This document shows positions 56,596 through 64,000 of a stretch of DNA of 64,000 nucleotides, piece after piece. The stretch is from contig NZ_JOJE01000032.1 in NCBI RefSeq assembly GCF_000720255.1, positions 1-64,000 of the forward strand, written 5' to 3'. Below the pieces are notes generated by a model. The model did no database searches. It worked only from the letters and a program-made list of their open reading frames with translations, and was not told the DNA's origin. Each line of letters opens with the position of its first letter. Position 1 is the first letter of the stretch. The translations under genes were made by a program, and so were the position numbers. The stretch is from Streptomyces griseus subsp. griseus. GTDB lineage: Bacteria; Actinomycetota; Actinomycetes; Streptomycetales; Streptomycetaceae.

Positions 56596-57251
56596 CAGGC
56601 CTCGCTCCCTTCGGTGTCGTTGGCCTTCGGGCCGGCGACGAAGGACTCGAGAGCGGCCTGGGTGAAGACCACGTCGTCCGAGACGATCACGTCGTACGTG
56701 TTCAGCTGGCCCGGCTCCAGGATGTGGACCTGGGGCAGGTTGCGGGCGGACAGCCACGCGGCCTCATCGGCGCGGTCGACGACCAGGAGCAGGTTCTTGC
56801 GCTCCGAGATCTTGCCGAACAGCGTCTTGGCGGCCTTGGTGGAGGGGGTCTCGCCCTCGATCACGCCGGTGACGACGTGGATGCGGTTGTGGCGGGCCCG
56901 GTCGGTGAGGGCGTGGCGCAGGGCCGCGGCCTTCATCTTCTTCGGGGTCCGCTGCGAGTAGTCACGCGGCTGCGGGCCGTGGACGACGCCACCGCCGGCG
57001 AACTGCGGGGCGCGGGTCGAACCCTGACGGGCGCGGCCGGTGCCCTTCTGGCGGTACGGCTTCTTGCCGCCACCACGGACTTCACCGCGGGTCTTGGTCT
57101 TGTGCGTGCCCTGGCGGGCAGCGGCGTTCTGCGCGACGACGACCTGGTGGATCAGCGGGATGCTGATCTTCTCCACGCCGAAGTACTCCGCGGGGAGCTC
57201 GACGGTACCGGCCTTCTCGCCGGCAGGCGAAAGGATGTCAACAGTGCTCAT
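56595..57251 (-). CDS. rplD: 50S ribosomal protein L4
   Basis: 218 residues. The tunnel loop [20 protein letters not shown] (about 62-81) is intact. In many bacteria L4 regulates the S10 operon; a long leader exists here too. 8 nt after rplC. Confidence 0.97.
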   Translation of the reverse strand: MSTVDILSPAGEKAGTVELPAEYFGVEKISIPLIHQVVVAQNAAARQGTHKTKTRGEVRGGGKKPYRQKGTGRARQGSTRAPQFAGGGVVHGPQPRDYSQRTPKKMKAAALRHALTDRARHNRIHVVTGVIEGETPSTKAAKTLFGKISERKNLLLVVDRADEAAWLSARNLPQVHILEPGQLNTYDVIVSDDVVFTQAALESFVAGPKANDTEGSEA

Positions 57252-57259
57252 CGGTTACC

Positions 57260-57904
57260 TCAGGCCCCCTTGGCCGCGGTGCGGACCAGGACGAGGCCGC
57301 CGTTCGGACCGGGAACCGCGCCCTTGATGAGCAGCAGACCCTTCTCCGCGTCAACGGCGTGGACGGTCAGGTTCTGGGTGGTGACCCGCTCGTTGCCCAT
57401 GCGACCCGCCATGCGGAGGCCCTTGAACACGCGGCCCGGGGTGGCGCAGCCACCGATGGAACCGGGGGAGCGGTGCTTGCGCTGGGTGCCGTGTCCGGCG
57501 CCGAGGCCCTTGAAGTTGTGACGCTTCATGACACCGGCGAAGCCCTTGCCCTTGCTCTTGCCGGTCACGTCGACCTTGAGGCCGGCCTCGAACACCTCAG
57601 CGGTGATCTCCTGGCCGAGGGTGTACTCGCTGGCGTCAGCGGTACGGATCTCGACGAGGTGGCGGCGGGGAGTGACATCGGCCTTGGCGAAGTGGCCCTT
57701 GAGGGGCTTGTTCACCTTGCGCGGGTCGATCTCGCCGAACGCGATCTGGACGGACTCGTAGCCGTCGGCGTCGTTCGTGCGGACCTGGGTGACGACGTTG
57801 GGGCCGGCCTTGACGACGGTGACCGGAACAACACGGTTGTTCTCGTCCCACACCTGCGTCATGCCGAGCTTCTCGCCCAGGATGCCCTTGATCTGCTTAG
57901 CCAT
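57260..57904 (-). CDS. rplC: 50S ribosomal protein L3
   Basis: 214 residues: [20 protein letters not shown] and the central [20 protein letters not shown] loop near the peptidyl transferase centre. 17 nt after rpsJ. Confidence 0.97.
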   Translation of the reverse strand: MAKQIKGILGEKLGMTQVWDENNRVVPVTVVKAGPNVVTQVRTNDADGYESVQIAFGEIDPRKVNKPLKGHFAKADVTPRRHLVEIRTADASEYTLGQEITAEVFEAGLKVDVTGKSKGKGFAGVMKRHNFKGLGAGHGTQRKHRSPGSIGGCATPGRVFKGLRMAGRMGNERVTTQNLTVHAVDAEKGLLLIKGAVPGPNGGLVLVRTAAKGA

Positions 57905-57921
57905 TCTCAGATCACCAGCCC

Positions 57922-58230
57922 TCAGAGCTTGATCTCGATGTCGACACCGGCCGGGAGGTCGAGTCGCATCAGAGAGTCAACGGTCTTGGGGGTCGGGTCG
58001 AGAATGTCGATCAGGCGCTTGTGCGTGCGCATCTCGAAGTGCTCGCGCGAGTCCTTGTACTTGTGCGGCGACTTGATGACGCAGTACACGTTCTTCTCAG
58101 TGGGCAGCGGCACCGGGCCCGCGACCGACGCACCAGTGCGAGTCACCGTCTCGACGATCTTCTTCGCCGAGGAGTCGATGACCTCGTGGTCGTAGGCCTT
58201 GAGCCGGATGCGGATCTTCTGTCCCGCCAT
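57922..58230 (-). CDS. rpsJ: 30S ribosomal protein S10
   Basis: 102 residues: [20 protein letters not shown] and [20 protein letters not shown]. First gene of the S10 operon; also the NusE transcription factor. Its leader is about 370 nt from the predicted promoter. Confidence 0.97.
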   Translation of the reverse strand: MAGQKIRIRLKAYDHEVIDSSAKKIVETVTRTGASVAGPVPLPTEKNVYCVIKSPHKYKDSREHFEMRTHKRLIDILDPTPKTVDSLMRLDLPAGVDIEIKL

Positions 58231-58754
58231 GGCTACTCAGCAGTCCTGTCTCTCGTAACGCTCCGGAACCCGGTGTTCTCTTACGTTCTCTCCGACCCAC
58301 GCGGTCGGGCGTGTCGCGCTTCCACTGACACAGATGTCCCTTGTTCGAACATCCCTCCAGGGAATGAACACGGCCCTTCCGGAACCGCAAGCCGGAGCCA
58401 AAAGGCCACCGGGTGCCTGGCCGGTGCCGCACCACACTTCCCGGAAGATTCCCGTACGTCCGTCCCAGCGCTGCCTTTCGGCAGTTGGAACGACGAGTAC
58501 TGTGGGACTCGCTTCCGGTCCCCCCGGCGGGAGGCGCGCAGCATCAACACTCGACCGAGCAACCCCGCTAGTCTGCCATACGCAGCTGGGGCTTCGCCAA
58601 TCGAGCTGGAGAGAATACCCCGGACGTGACGAAGGTCAAACGCGTGCGGGCGACACCCCCGCTCCTCCCCCCGCCCACGCCGTAAACCACTGGCCCACGG
58701 CCGCCCGGCGTTCCTAGGCTGATCAGGTACGAGCCGCCACGGGGGACGTTCACG
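58231..58754 (-). other. 524-nt divergent region: S10 operon leader and control region
   Basis: No gene is supported. On the minus strand a promoter at 58612-58639 leaves a leader of about 370 nt with several GC hairpins, which could carry autogenous control by L4 or another protein. The other side (58640-58754) must hold the promoter of the RNA repair gene at 58755. I saw no clear operator there. Confidence 0.55.
58612..58639 (-). promoter_or_regulatory. Predicted S10 operon promoter
   Basis: On the minus strand, TTGACC (58634-58639), 16 nt, TATTCT (58612-58617). Both hexamers are near consensus for the housekeeping sigma factor; the spacer is slightly short. Confidence 0.55.
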
Positions 58755-60416
58755 ATGCGTACGCACTATCCGCGGACCCGGCACCTGCCCTGGTCCCCCG
58801 GCGCCACCGCCGATGACCTCAGGATCACCGACCTGTCCGGCCTGCGCGGCCGCGAGGTCGTCGTCACCGAGAAGCTCGACGGCGAGAACACCACGCTGTA
58901 CGCCGACGGCCTGCACGCCCGCTCGCTCGACTCGGCCCACCACCCCTCCCGCACCTGGGTCAAGGCCCTCCAGGCGCGCGTCGGCCACGCCATCCCCGTG
59001 GGCTGGCGGGTGTGCGGGGAGAACATGTTCGCCCGGCACTCCATCGCGTACGACGACCTGGAGAGCTGGTTCTACGGCTTCTCGGTGTGGGACACGGACG
59101 GCCGCTGCCTGGGCTGGGACCGGACGGTGGCCTTTCTGCGCGGGCTCGGTGTTCCCGTACCGCGGGTCCTGTGGCGAGGCGTGTTCGACGAGCGGGCGCT
59201 GCGCGCGCTGCGGCTGGATCTCGGGCGGCAGGAGGGGTACGTCGTCCGGGTCGTGGACGGGTTCGGCGCTCATGAGTTCGGGGGGCGGGTGGCCAAGTGG
59301 GTGCGGGCCGGGCACGTGCGGACGGACACGCACTGGATGCACGCGGCCGTCGTCGAGAACGGTCTCGGCCCGGGGGCCGCGTTGTGGGCGGTGCGTTCGG
59401 GGGTGGCCGTCGACGCGGCGGCGCTGGAGGAGGCCGTGGGCCTGCCCGGCGAGGGGGACCCGCGAGCCGTCGCCCTGTTCGATGCGGCGGGGCGGTCCGG
59501 GGACGACCGGCTCGTCGGCGTGCTGGCCACGCTGCTGCACTCGGGCAGGCGGGCACGGCTCGCGGCACGGCTCGCAGGGGTGGTGGGCATGCCGCTCGCG
59601 CGCCGGGTCGCGGATCTGGTGGGACTGCACCCGGCGCTGCATCGGCCGTATCCGGACGAGGACCGGCGGGCCGGCCTGGTGCGGCTGTCCCACGCCGCCG
59701 ACCTCGGCCTGCTGCACGCGGTCGCCCGGGTCACGGCGGCCACGGACGAGGCGCGCGAGCAGGTGGAGTGGTCGGCACTGCACGCCGAGGACGTGGCGGG
59801 CCTGGACGAGCAGGCGCTGCGGGAGGCGTTCGCCGAGCTGCCGGCCGACGCGGCCGTCCGGTGCCGGGCCGAGGCCCGGGAGGCGTACGCGCGGGGCCGG
59901 ATCGGCGGGGTCGAAGAGGCGGTGGCGGCGACCTGGCGCTGGCGCTCCGGCGCCTTCCCGAAACTGATCCAGACGGTCGGGCCGGCGGGCAGCGGCAAGA
60001 GCACCTTCGCCCGCGGACTCCCGGGCGTGAACGCGTACGTCTCCCTGGACGATCTGCGCGAGGCGCGCGGCTCGCGCGCCGACCAGCGGGCCAACGAGGC
60101 CGTCCTGCGCGAGGGGCTCGACCGGCTGGACAAGGCCCTGGCCGGCGGAGGGACCGTGGTGTGGGACGCCACGTCCCTGAACAAGCAGCAGCGCTCGCTC
60201 GTGCACGCGATCGCCCACCGTCGTGACGCCCTGATCACGCACGCCGTGGTCCTGGTCGACGAGGACGAGCTGATACGGCGCAACGCCCACCGCGAGCACC
60301 CGGTGCCCCCGGAGGTGCTCGCCGCCCAGCTGCGCCGCTTCGGCCCGCCGTACCCGGGAGACGCACATCGCACCTGGTACATCGGGGCGGGCGGAACCGT
60401 AGAGGAAGAGATCTGA
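58755..60416 (+). CDS. RNA ligase fused to 5'-OH polynucleotide kinase-like P-loop domain
   Basis: 553 residues. The N-terminal adenylyltransferase domain (about 30-190) has all ligase motifs: K40-LDGEN (motif I, AMP-accepting Lys), E89-N (III), FYGFSVWD (IIIa, 106-113), E160-GYVVR (IV) and K181-WVR (V). About 200 helical residues follow. The C-terminal kinase domain (about 403-553) has P-loop GPAGSGKST (409-417), SLDDLREARG and VVWDATSLNKQQRS, like T4 Pnk/Pnkp kinases. It should phosphorylate 5'-OH ends and seal RNA. ATG 58755 follows a GGGGGACG site. The next gene, 50 nt downstream, supplies the other repair activities. Confidence 0.85.
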   Translation: MRTHYPRTRHLPWSPGATADDLRITDLSGLRGREVVVTEKLDGENTTLYADGLHARSLDSAHHPSRTWVKALQARVGHAIPVGWRVCGENMFARHSIAYDDLESWFYGFSVWDTDGRCLGWDRTVAFLRGLGVPVPRVLWRGVFDERALRALRLDLGRQEGYVVRVVDGFGAHEFGGRVAKWVRAGHVRTDTHWMHAAVVENGLGPGAALWAVRSGVAVDAAALEEAVGLPGEGDPRAVALFDAAGRSGDDRLVGVLATLLHSGRRARLAARLAGVVGMPLARRVADLVGLHPALHRPYPDEDRRAGLVRLSHAADLGLLHAVARVTAATDEAREQVEWSALHAEDVAGLDEQALREAFAELPADAAVRCRAEAREAYARGRIGGVEEAVAATWRWRSGAFPKLIQTVGPAGSGKSTFARGLPGVNAYVSLDDLREARGSRADQRANEAVLREGLDRLDKALAGGGTVVWDATSLNKQQRSLVHAIAHRRDALITHAVVLVDEDELIRRNAHREHPVPPEVLAAQLRRFGPPYPGDAHRTWYIGAGGTVEEEI

Positions 60417-60466
60417 CGGGCCCTGGGGGCCTGAGAGATCCGAGAGAGGGCTGAGAGGGCTGACCG

Positions 60467-63250
60467 TTGCGTACCAGCGAGGAGATCTATCACCGGGTGC
60501 GCTGGGACGCGCGCTTCGACCCGGCCCGCTTCGTGCTGGGCGTCCTGCAGCGCGGGGCCGCGCCCAAGCGTGTTCCGCTGCCCGCCTTCGTGCCCGGCGG
60601 CGAGATCCCGTGGCACCGGGTGCTGTTCTTCGAGGCCGACGGCGAGGTGGTGTGGGACCGGGGCACGGGTGTGGACCGGATCGACGCGACGGGGGCCGGG
60701 CGGGTGCGGGAGGCTCGGCTGCTCCGGGCGCCGTTCTTCACGGCCCGTACGCCGTATGCGTGGGACGGGGAGGACTGGGTGCCGGCGCGCTCACCGGCCG
60801 GCGCCGCTTCCGGCCCTGATGGTGTGCGGGTGCTGACCTGGAACACCCTCTGGGACCGGTACGACGCCGACCGCATCGACAGCGCCCGGCGCAGGCCCGA
60901 GCTGCTGCGGGCCCTGCGCGACGCCGACGTCGACGTGATCGCGTTGCAGGAGGTCGAGGCGGAACTCCTCGTCCCGCTGCTGCGGGAGCCGTGGGTGCGG
61001 GCGGGGTGGACGCTGGGGACGGATCCGCGGGAGCGGGACGTGGACGAGTGCGGTCTGCTGCTCCTGAGCCGGTTGCCCGTGCGGGAGGCCGCGTTCCACG
61101 CGCTGGGCCCGCACAAGGCGGTGACCGCCCTCGTCGTGGAGACGGGCACGCGTCCCCTGGTCGTCGCGGCGACGCACCTGAGCAGCGACCACTCCGAGAA
61201 CGGTGCGGTCCGGCGCGACGCCGAGCTGACGCGCGTCGCCGAAGGTCTGGCGGGTCTGGAAGCCGAACTGGTCCTCATGGGCGACTTCAACGACGGCGGT
61301 GACACACCGCAGCTGACGTTGGGGATGCGGGACGCGTGGAGCGAGGTGCACGGCGCCGGCGACCCGACCCCCACCTTCGACCCGGGCACCAACCCGCTGG
61401 CCGCGATCTCGTCCCTGACCGGCCGGGCCTCCCGGCTGGACCGGGTGCTGCTGCGCGGGGAGGGCCTGCGGGTACGGCGGGCCGAGCTGTACGGCGACGT
61501 TCCCGCGGCGGAGGGGCTGTACATCTCCGATCACTTCGGTGTGCGGGCGGAGGTGACGTCGGGTGCCCCGGACGGTCCGGAGGCGGATATCGACCGCGTT
61601 GACACACGGCCGACGCCCCGTACGGCACTGGCGTGGATCCCTCCCGAGGAACTGTGGCCGCCGCTGCAGGACATCCGCCGCGACCACGACCCGCAGATCC
61701 GCCGTTGGCCTCCCCATGTGAACCTGCTCTTCGGATTCGTGCCGGAACACGCCTTCGAGCAGGCGGCATCGGTCCTCGCGACAGCTGCCACGGCTCCCTT
61801 CGACGCCCGGCTGGAGGGCGTGCACTGGTTCGGCCACCGGGACGACGCCACCGTCTGGCTCGACCCCGCGGCCGCAGGCGAGGAGCCGTGGACCGAGCTG
61901 CACCGCACCCTCCTGCGCCACTTCCCCGGCTGCCGCGGCCGCCGCGCGGGCTTCACCCCTCACCTGAGCCTGGGCCGCACCACCGACCCGAACGCCCTGG
62001 CCGCCACCTGCGAGGCCCGGCTCACTGCGACACCGGTCAGGGTCGGCGAGCTGGCACTGCTGTCGCGGCGCGGGGACGAGCCGATGAGGGTGCGGGGGAC
62101 GGTGACGCTGGGGACGGGAGAGGTCAGCTGGAGGGAGGAGGCGGGGCGGTACGAGGGCGAGGCCACGGACGCTGCTGTCGCCGACCTGATCACGGCCCGC
62201 GTCACGGACGTGCTCGGGGACGGTCTCGTGCACGTCGTCGGCTCCCGGCGCATGGGCTGCGCGCTGCCCGGTGCGGACCTGGACCTGGTGGCGGCACTGC
62301 CCGGGTCTGTCGAAGTCGCCGCGGTACAGACACGGTTGACCACAGCTCTCTCTGAGGCGACCGATGTGCGCGAGGTGGTCGGGGCCCGCGTGCCCGGTCT
62401 GCGGTTGCGGATCGACGGGCTGGACGTGGACCTGGTCGTCGTCGCCACCGGCTCGCTGGACCCCGCCCAGGCGGTGGCTCGCCGAGCCGAGCTGGGAGAG
62501 GCGGCGGCGATCGCGCTCAGCGCGGTGAGCGACGCCGACGCGGTGCTCGCCTCGGTGGGCGCACACGGTCCGGCCTTCGCCCGGCTGGCCAGGCAGGTCA
62601 AGGCATGGGCGAAGGCACGGGGTCTGGACTCGGCACCGTTCGGGGGCCTGCCGGGCCTCGCCTGGTCCGTCCTGGCGGCCCGCACGGCGAGCAAGTCCGG
62701 CGACCTGCCCCCGGCGGATCTGCTACGCCACTTCTTCGCGACCTGGGCGGCATGGGACTGGCGAGAGCCGGTAGGACCGCAGGACGTCGGGCCCGCCCCC
62801 CTCACCATCACGACACCCTCCGCCCCCGTACGCCCCTGCACGGACCAGGTCACGCCGGGCATGCGAGACCTCATCACCCAAGAGCTGTTCCGCGCCTGGG
62901 AGTTGCTGGACGCGACGCCGGCCCCGCCTCCCTGGGCCGAACTCCTCGCCCCTCCCCCGCTCCACCGCCGCCACGCGGCCTGGGCGGTCGTGACGGTGGA
63001 CTCGGCGGCGGACGAGGGCCGGGTACGAGGCAGGATGCGGGCCCTCATCACCGACCTCGCGGCCACGGCCCCGGACTGTCACGCCTGGCCCCGCCCCTTC
63101 ACCGCCGGCCCCATCCGCTACGCCATCGGCCTGGGCTCCACCCCACCGACCACCGACCACCTCACGAAGATCGCGGAACAGCGACTGCGCGGCCTGCCGG
63201 GAGTCACGCTGACGAGGGCTGAGGGGGGCGCGATCCCGACCCTCCGCTGA
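60467..63250 (+). CDS. Four-domain RNA repair protein: MJ1316-like, EEP, 2H phosphoesterase, nucleotidyltransferase
   Basis: 927 residues from a TTG start with GAGAGGG upstream. Residues 1-78 match the MJ1316/DUF504 RNA repair domain ([30 protein letters not shown]). Residues 120-365 are an endonuclease/exonuclease/phosphatase fold: N126, E162, GDFND (272-276), SDHFGV (354-359). Residues 385-545 are a 2H phosphoesterase with H417-V-N and H499-L-S. Residues 570-925 are a polymerase-beta-type nucleotidyltransferase with G592-S593 and D604-L-D606, like CCA-adding or poly(A) enzymes. Together these could open 2',3'-cyclic ends, trim phosphates and rebuild 3' ends for the upstream ligase. Domain calls are by motif, functions by family. 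Confidence 0.8.
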   Translation: MRTSEEIYHRVRWDARFDPARFVLGVLQRGAAPKRVPLPAFVPGGEIPWHRVLFFEADGEVVWDRGTGVDRIDATGAGRVREARLLRAPFFTARTPYAWDGEDWVPARSPAGAASGPDGVRVLTWNTLWDRYDADRIDSARRRPELLRALRDADVDVIALQEVEAELLVPLLREPWVRAGWTLGTDPRERDVDECGLLLLSRLPVREAAFHALGPHKAVTALVVETGTRPLVVAATHLSSDHSENGAVRRDAELTRVAEGLAGLEAELVLMGDFNDGGDTPQLTLGMRDAWSEVHGAGDPTPTFDPGTNPLAAISSLTGRASRLDRVLLRGEGLRVRRAELYGDVPAAEGLYISDHFGVRAEVTSGAPDGPEADIDRVDTRPTPRTALAWIPPEELWPPLQDIRRDHDPQIRRWPPHVNLLFGFVPEHAFEQAASVLATAATAPFDARLEGVHWFGHRDDATVWLDPAAAGEEPWTELHRTLLRHFPGCRGRRAGFTPHLSLGRTTDPNALAATCEARLTATPVRVGELALLSRRGDEPMRVRGTVTLGTGEVSWREEAGRYEGEATDAAVADLITARVTDVLGDGLVHVVGSRRMGCALPGADLDLVAALPGSVEVAAVQTRLTTALSEATDVREVVGARVPGLRLRIDGLDVDLVVVATGSLDPAQAVARRAELGEAAAIALSAVSDADAVLASVGAHGPAFARLARQVKAWAKARGLDSAPFGGLPGLAWSVLAARTASKSGDLPPADLLRHFFATWAAWDWREPVGPQDVGPAPLTITTPSAPVRPCTDQVTPGMRDLITQELFRAWELLDATPAPPPWAELLAPPPLHRRHAAWAVVTVDSAADEGRVRGRMRALITDLAATAPDCHAWPRPFTAGPIRYAIGLGSTPPTTDHLTKIAEQRLRGLPGVTLTRAEGGAIPTLR

Positions 63251-63272
63251 TCATCGGGGCGCCGCCACACCC

Positions 63273-63785
63273 TTACAGCTTGCCGAGGAGGAGCCCCCGC
63301 CAGGTCCAGCCGGCGTCGAGCACGGCGTTCCGCAGGGGATCGCGCAGGTCGGCGCCGTCGAAGCGGAAGGTCTCCGTCGCCTGGAGGCGGCCACTGCTTC
63401 CGCGTTCGATCGTCCAGGTGCGTGTGACGGTCCTGTCCGGCCCGCGTGAGTACTGCCTCGACACCGCCAGCCTCGGCGGATTTCCGACGCGGGTGACTTC
63501 CCACTGCTCCTCGACGGCGCGCACCTCATGGTCCGCCTGGACCAGACGCATCCGAATCCGCAGAGCACGGCTCAACTGGGACTGAACGAAGAAGTGCTGC
63601 CAGGTGGGCTCCGCCAACCGCCACTCCGCCACCAGGTCGGCGCCATCCCCGCCACCGTCACGGATGACGTACGGAACATCCGGGCTGTTCAGGCTGAGCA
63701 GGGCTGCGCGTACCTCCTCGGCAGCAGCTGGCACAACACCGTCTGCGGGGTGCCGAGTTCCTGTCAACTTGTCGAAGAGGCCCAT
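63273..63785 (-). CDS. Hypothetical protein, 170 residues
   Basis: ATG 63785 overlaps the stop of the preceding gene (TGATG). The protein starts MGLFDKLTGTRHPADG and is soluble, with a beta-rich middle (EWRLAEPTWQHFFVQSQLSR). No family recognised. It converges on the RNA repair gene, with only 22 nt between stops. Confidence 0.65.
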   Translation of the reverse strand: MGLFDKLTGTRHPADGVVPAAAEEVRAALLSLNSPDVPYVIRDGGGDGADLVAEWRLAEPTWQHFFVQSQLSRALRIRMRLVQADHEVRAVEEQWEVTRVGNPPRLAVSRQYSRGPDRTVTRTWTIERGSSGRLQATETFRFDGADLRDPLRNAVLDAGWTWRGLLLGKL

Positions 63786-64000
63786 CACACCTCGGGGGGC
63801 ATTGTGAAGGTGGCCGGCAAGCCGGCGTTGGACTTGCAGTTGAGCAGGCCCGAAAGGATGCGACTCGATTCGTACACGACACGAAGGGTGTCCTGTCGCG
63901 CCGCATCCTCGCGTTCCGACGGTTCAAGCGTGGCACGAAATTCTCCACGAATCAGCACCGTCGCTCCGGCCCCCAAAGAGAATTTCTTGCTGGAGCATTC
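63785..64000 (-). CDS. Partial hypothetical gene, 5' end outside window
   Basis: The frame is open at the right edge; 71 residues are visible, ending SNAGLPATFTMPPEV. A Cys followed by Ser-Ser-Lys-Lys at the edge could be a lipobox Cys of a lipoprotein, but the preceding residues are not available. Coupled to the downstream gene by TGATG. Function unknown. Confidence 0.55.
   Translation of the reverse strand, partial: ECSSKKFSLGAGATVLIRGEFRATLEPSEREDAARQDTLRVVYESSRILSGLLNCKSNAGLPATFTMPPEV

Overview
The window is a high-GC actinobacterial chromosome segment that reads as Streptomyces. Evidence: GC-rich third codon positions, many GTG and leaderless starts, a groES-groEL1 operon with CIRCE operators and a His-rich GroEL tail, an ECF42 sigma factor with its DGPF partner, secreted xylanase/GH3 genes under a LacI repressor, and a joined S10-spc-alpha ribosomal cluster in which rpsD is absent from the alpha part. 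I saw no rRNA or complete tRNA gene, no CRISPR array, and no transposase or integrase.

Layout. 1-3100: end of a regulator-like gene, a membrane-anchored tripeptidyl-aminopeptidase-type hydrolase and an ATP-binding anti-sigma-type protein. 3149-4100: small unknown genes, a gene remnant and a tRNA-3'-end-like scrap. 4119-6766: a four-gene, translationally coupled WXG100/type VII-secretion-type cluster. 6945-9230: groES-groEL with two CIRCE boxes and an internal terminator-like hairpin. 9279-17548: a small membrane protein, two tandem polysaccharide deacetylase lipoproteins, a THUMP-like methyltransferase, a 600-bp degenerate repeat array, the ECF42/DGPF pair, an FG-GAP protein and an LCP protein. 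17646-22683: GH10 xylanase, LacI regulator and GH3 enzyme sharing an operator-like motif. 22761-31484: tRNA t6A genes (tsaD, tsaB, tsaE) with rimI, alr, the NAD(P)HX repair gene and acpS. A degenerate L,D-transpeptidase-like protein and an iron-box-associated 56-residue ORF are embedded there. 31558-41436: glmS, coaA, a DUF389 protein, glmM, rpsI, rplM, a glycosyltransferase, a secreted protein and truA. 41577-58230 (minus strand): the S10-spc-alpha cluster, rpsJ through rplQ, with secY, adk, map and infA. 58755-63250: two plus-strand genes encoding a multi-domain RNA repair module. 63273-64000: two unknown minus-strand genes, the last cut by the window edge.

Three things stand out. First, rpoA lacks its first 71 codons: its ribosome binding site region is joined directly to codon 72, so either the assembly or the gene is broken. 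Second, several gene 3' ends are duplicated: rpsK, map (which gains an in-frame C-terminal extension), the ECF42 gene and the methyltransferase. Third, the RNA repair pair combines a 5'-kinase/RNA ligase with an MJ1316-like/EEP/2H/nucleotidyltransferase protein, which could together repair cleaved RNA from end healing to sealing. The coupled WXG100-type cluster and the iron-box small ORF are further accessory candidates.
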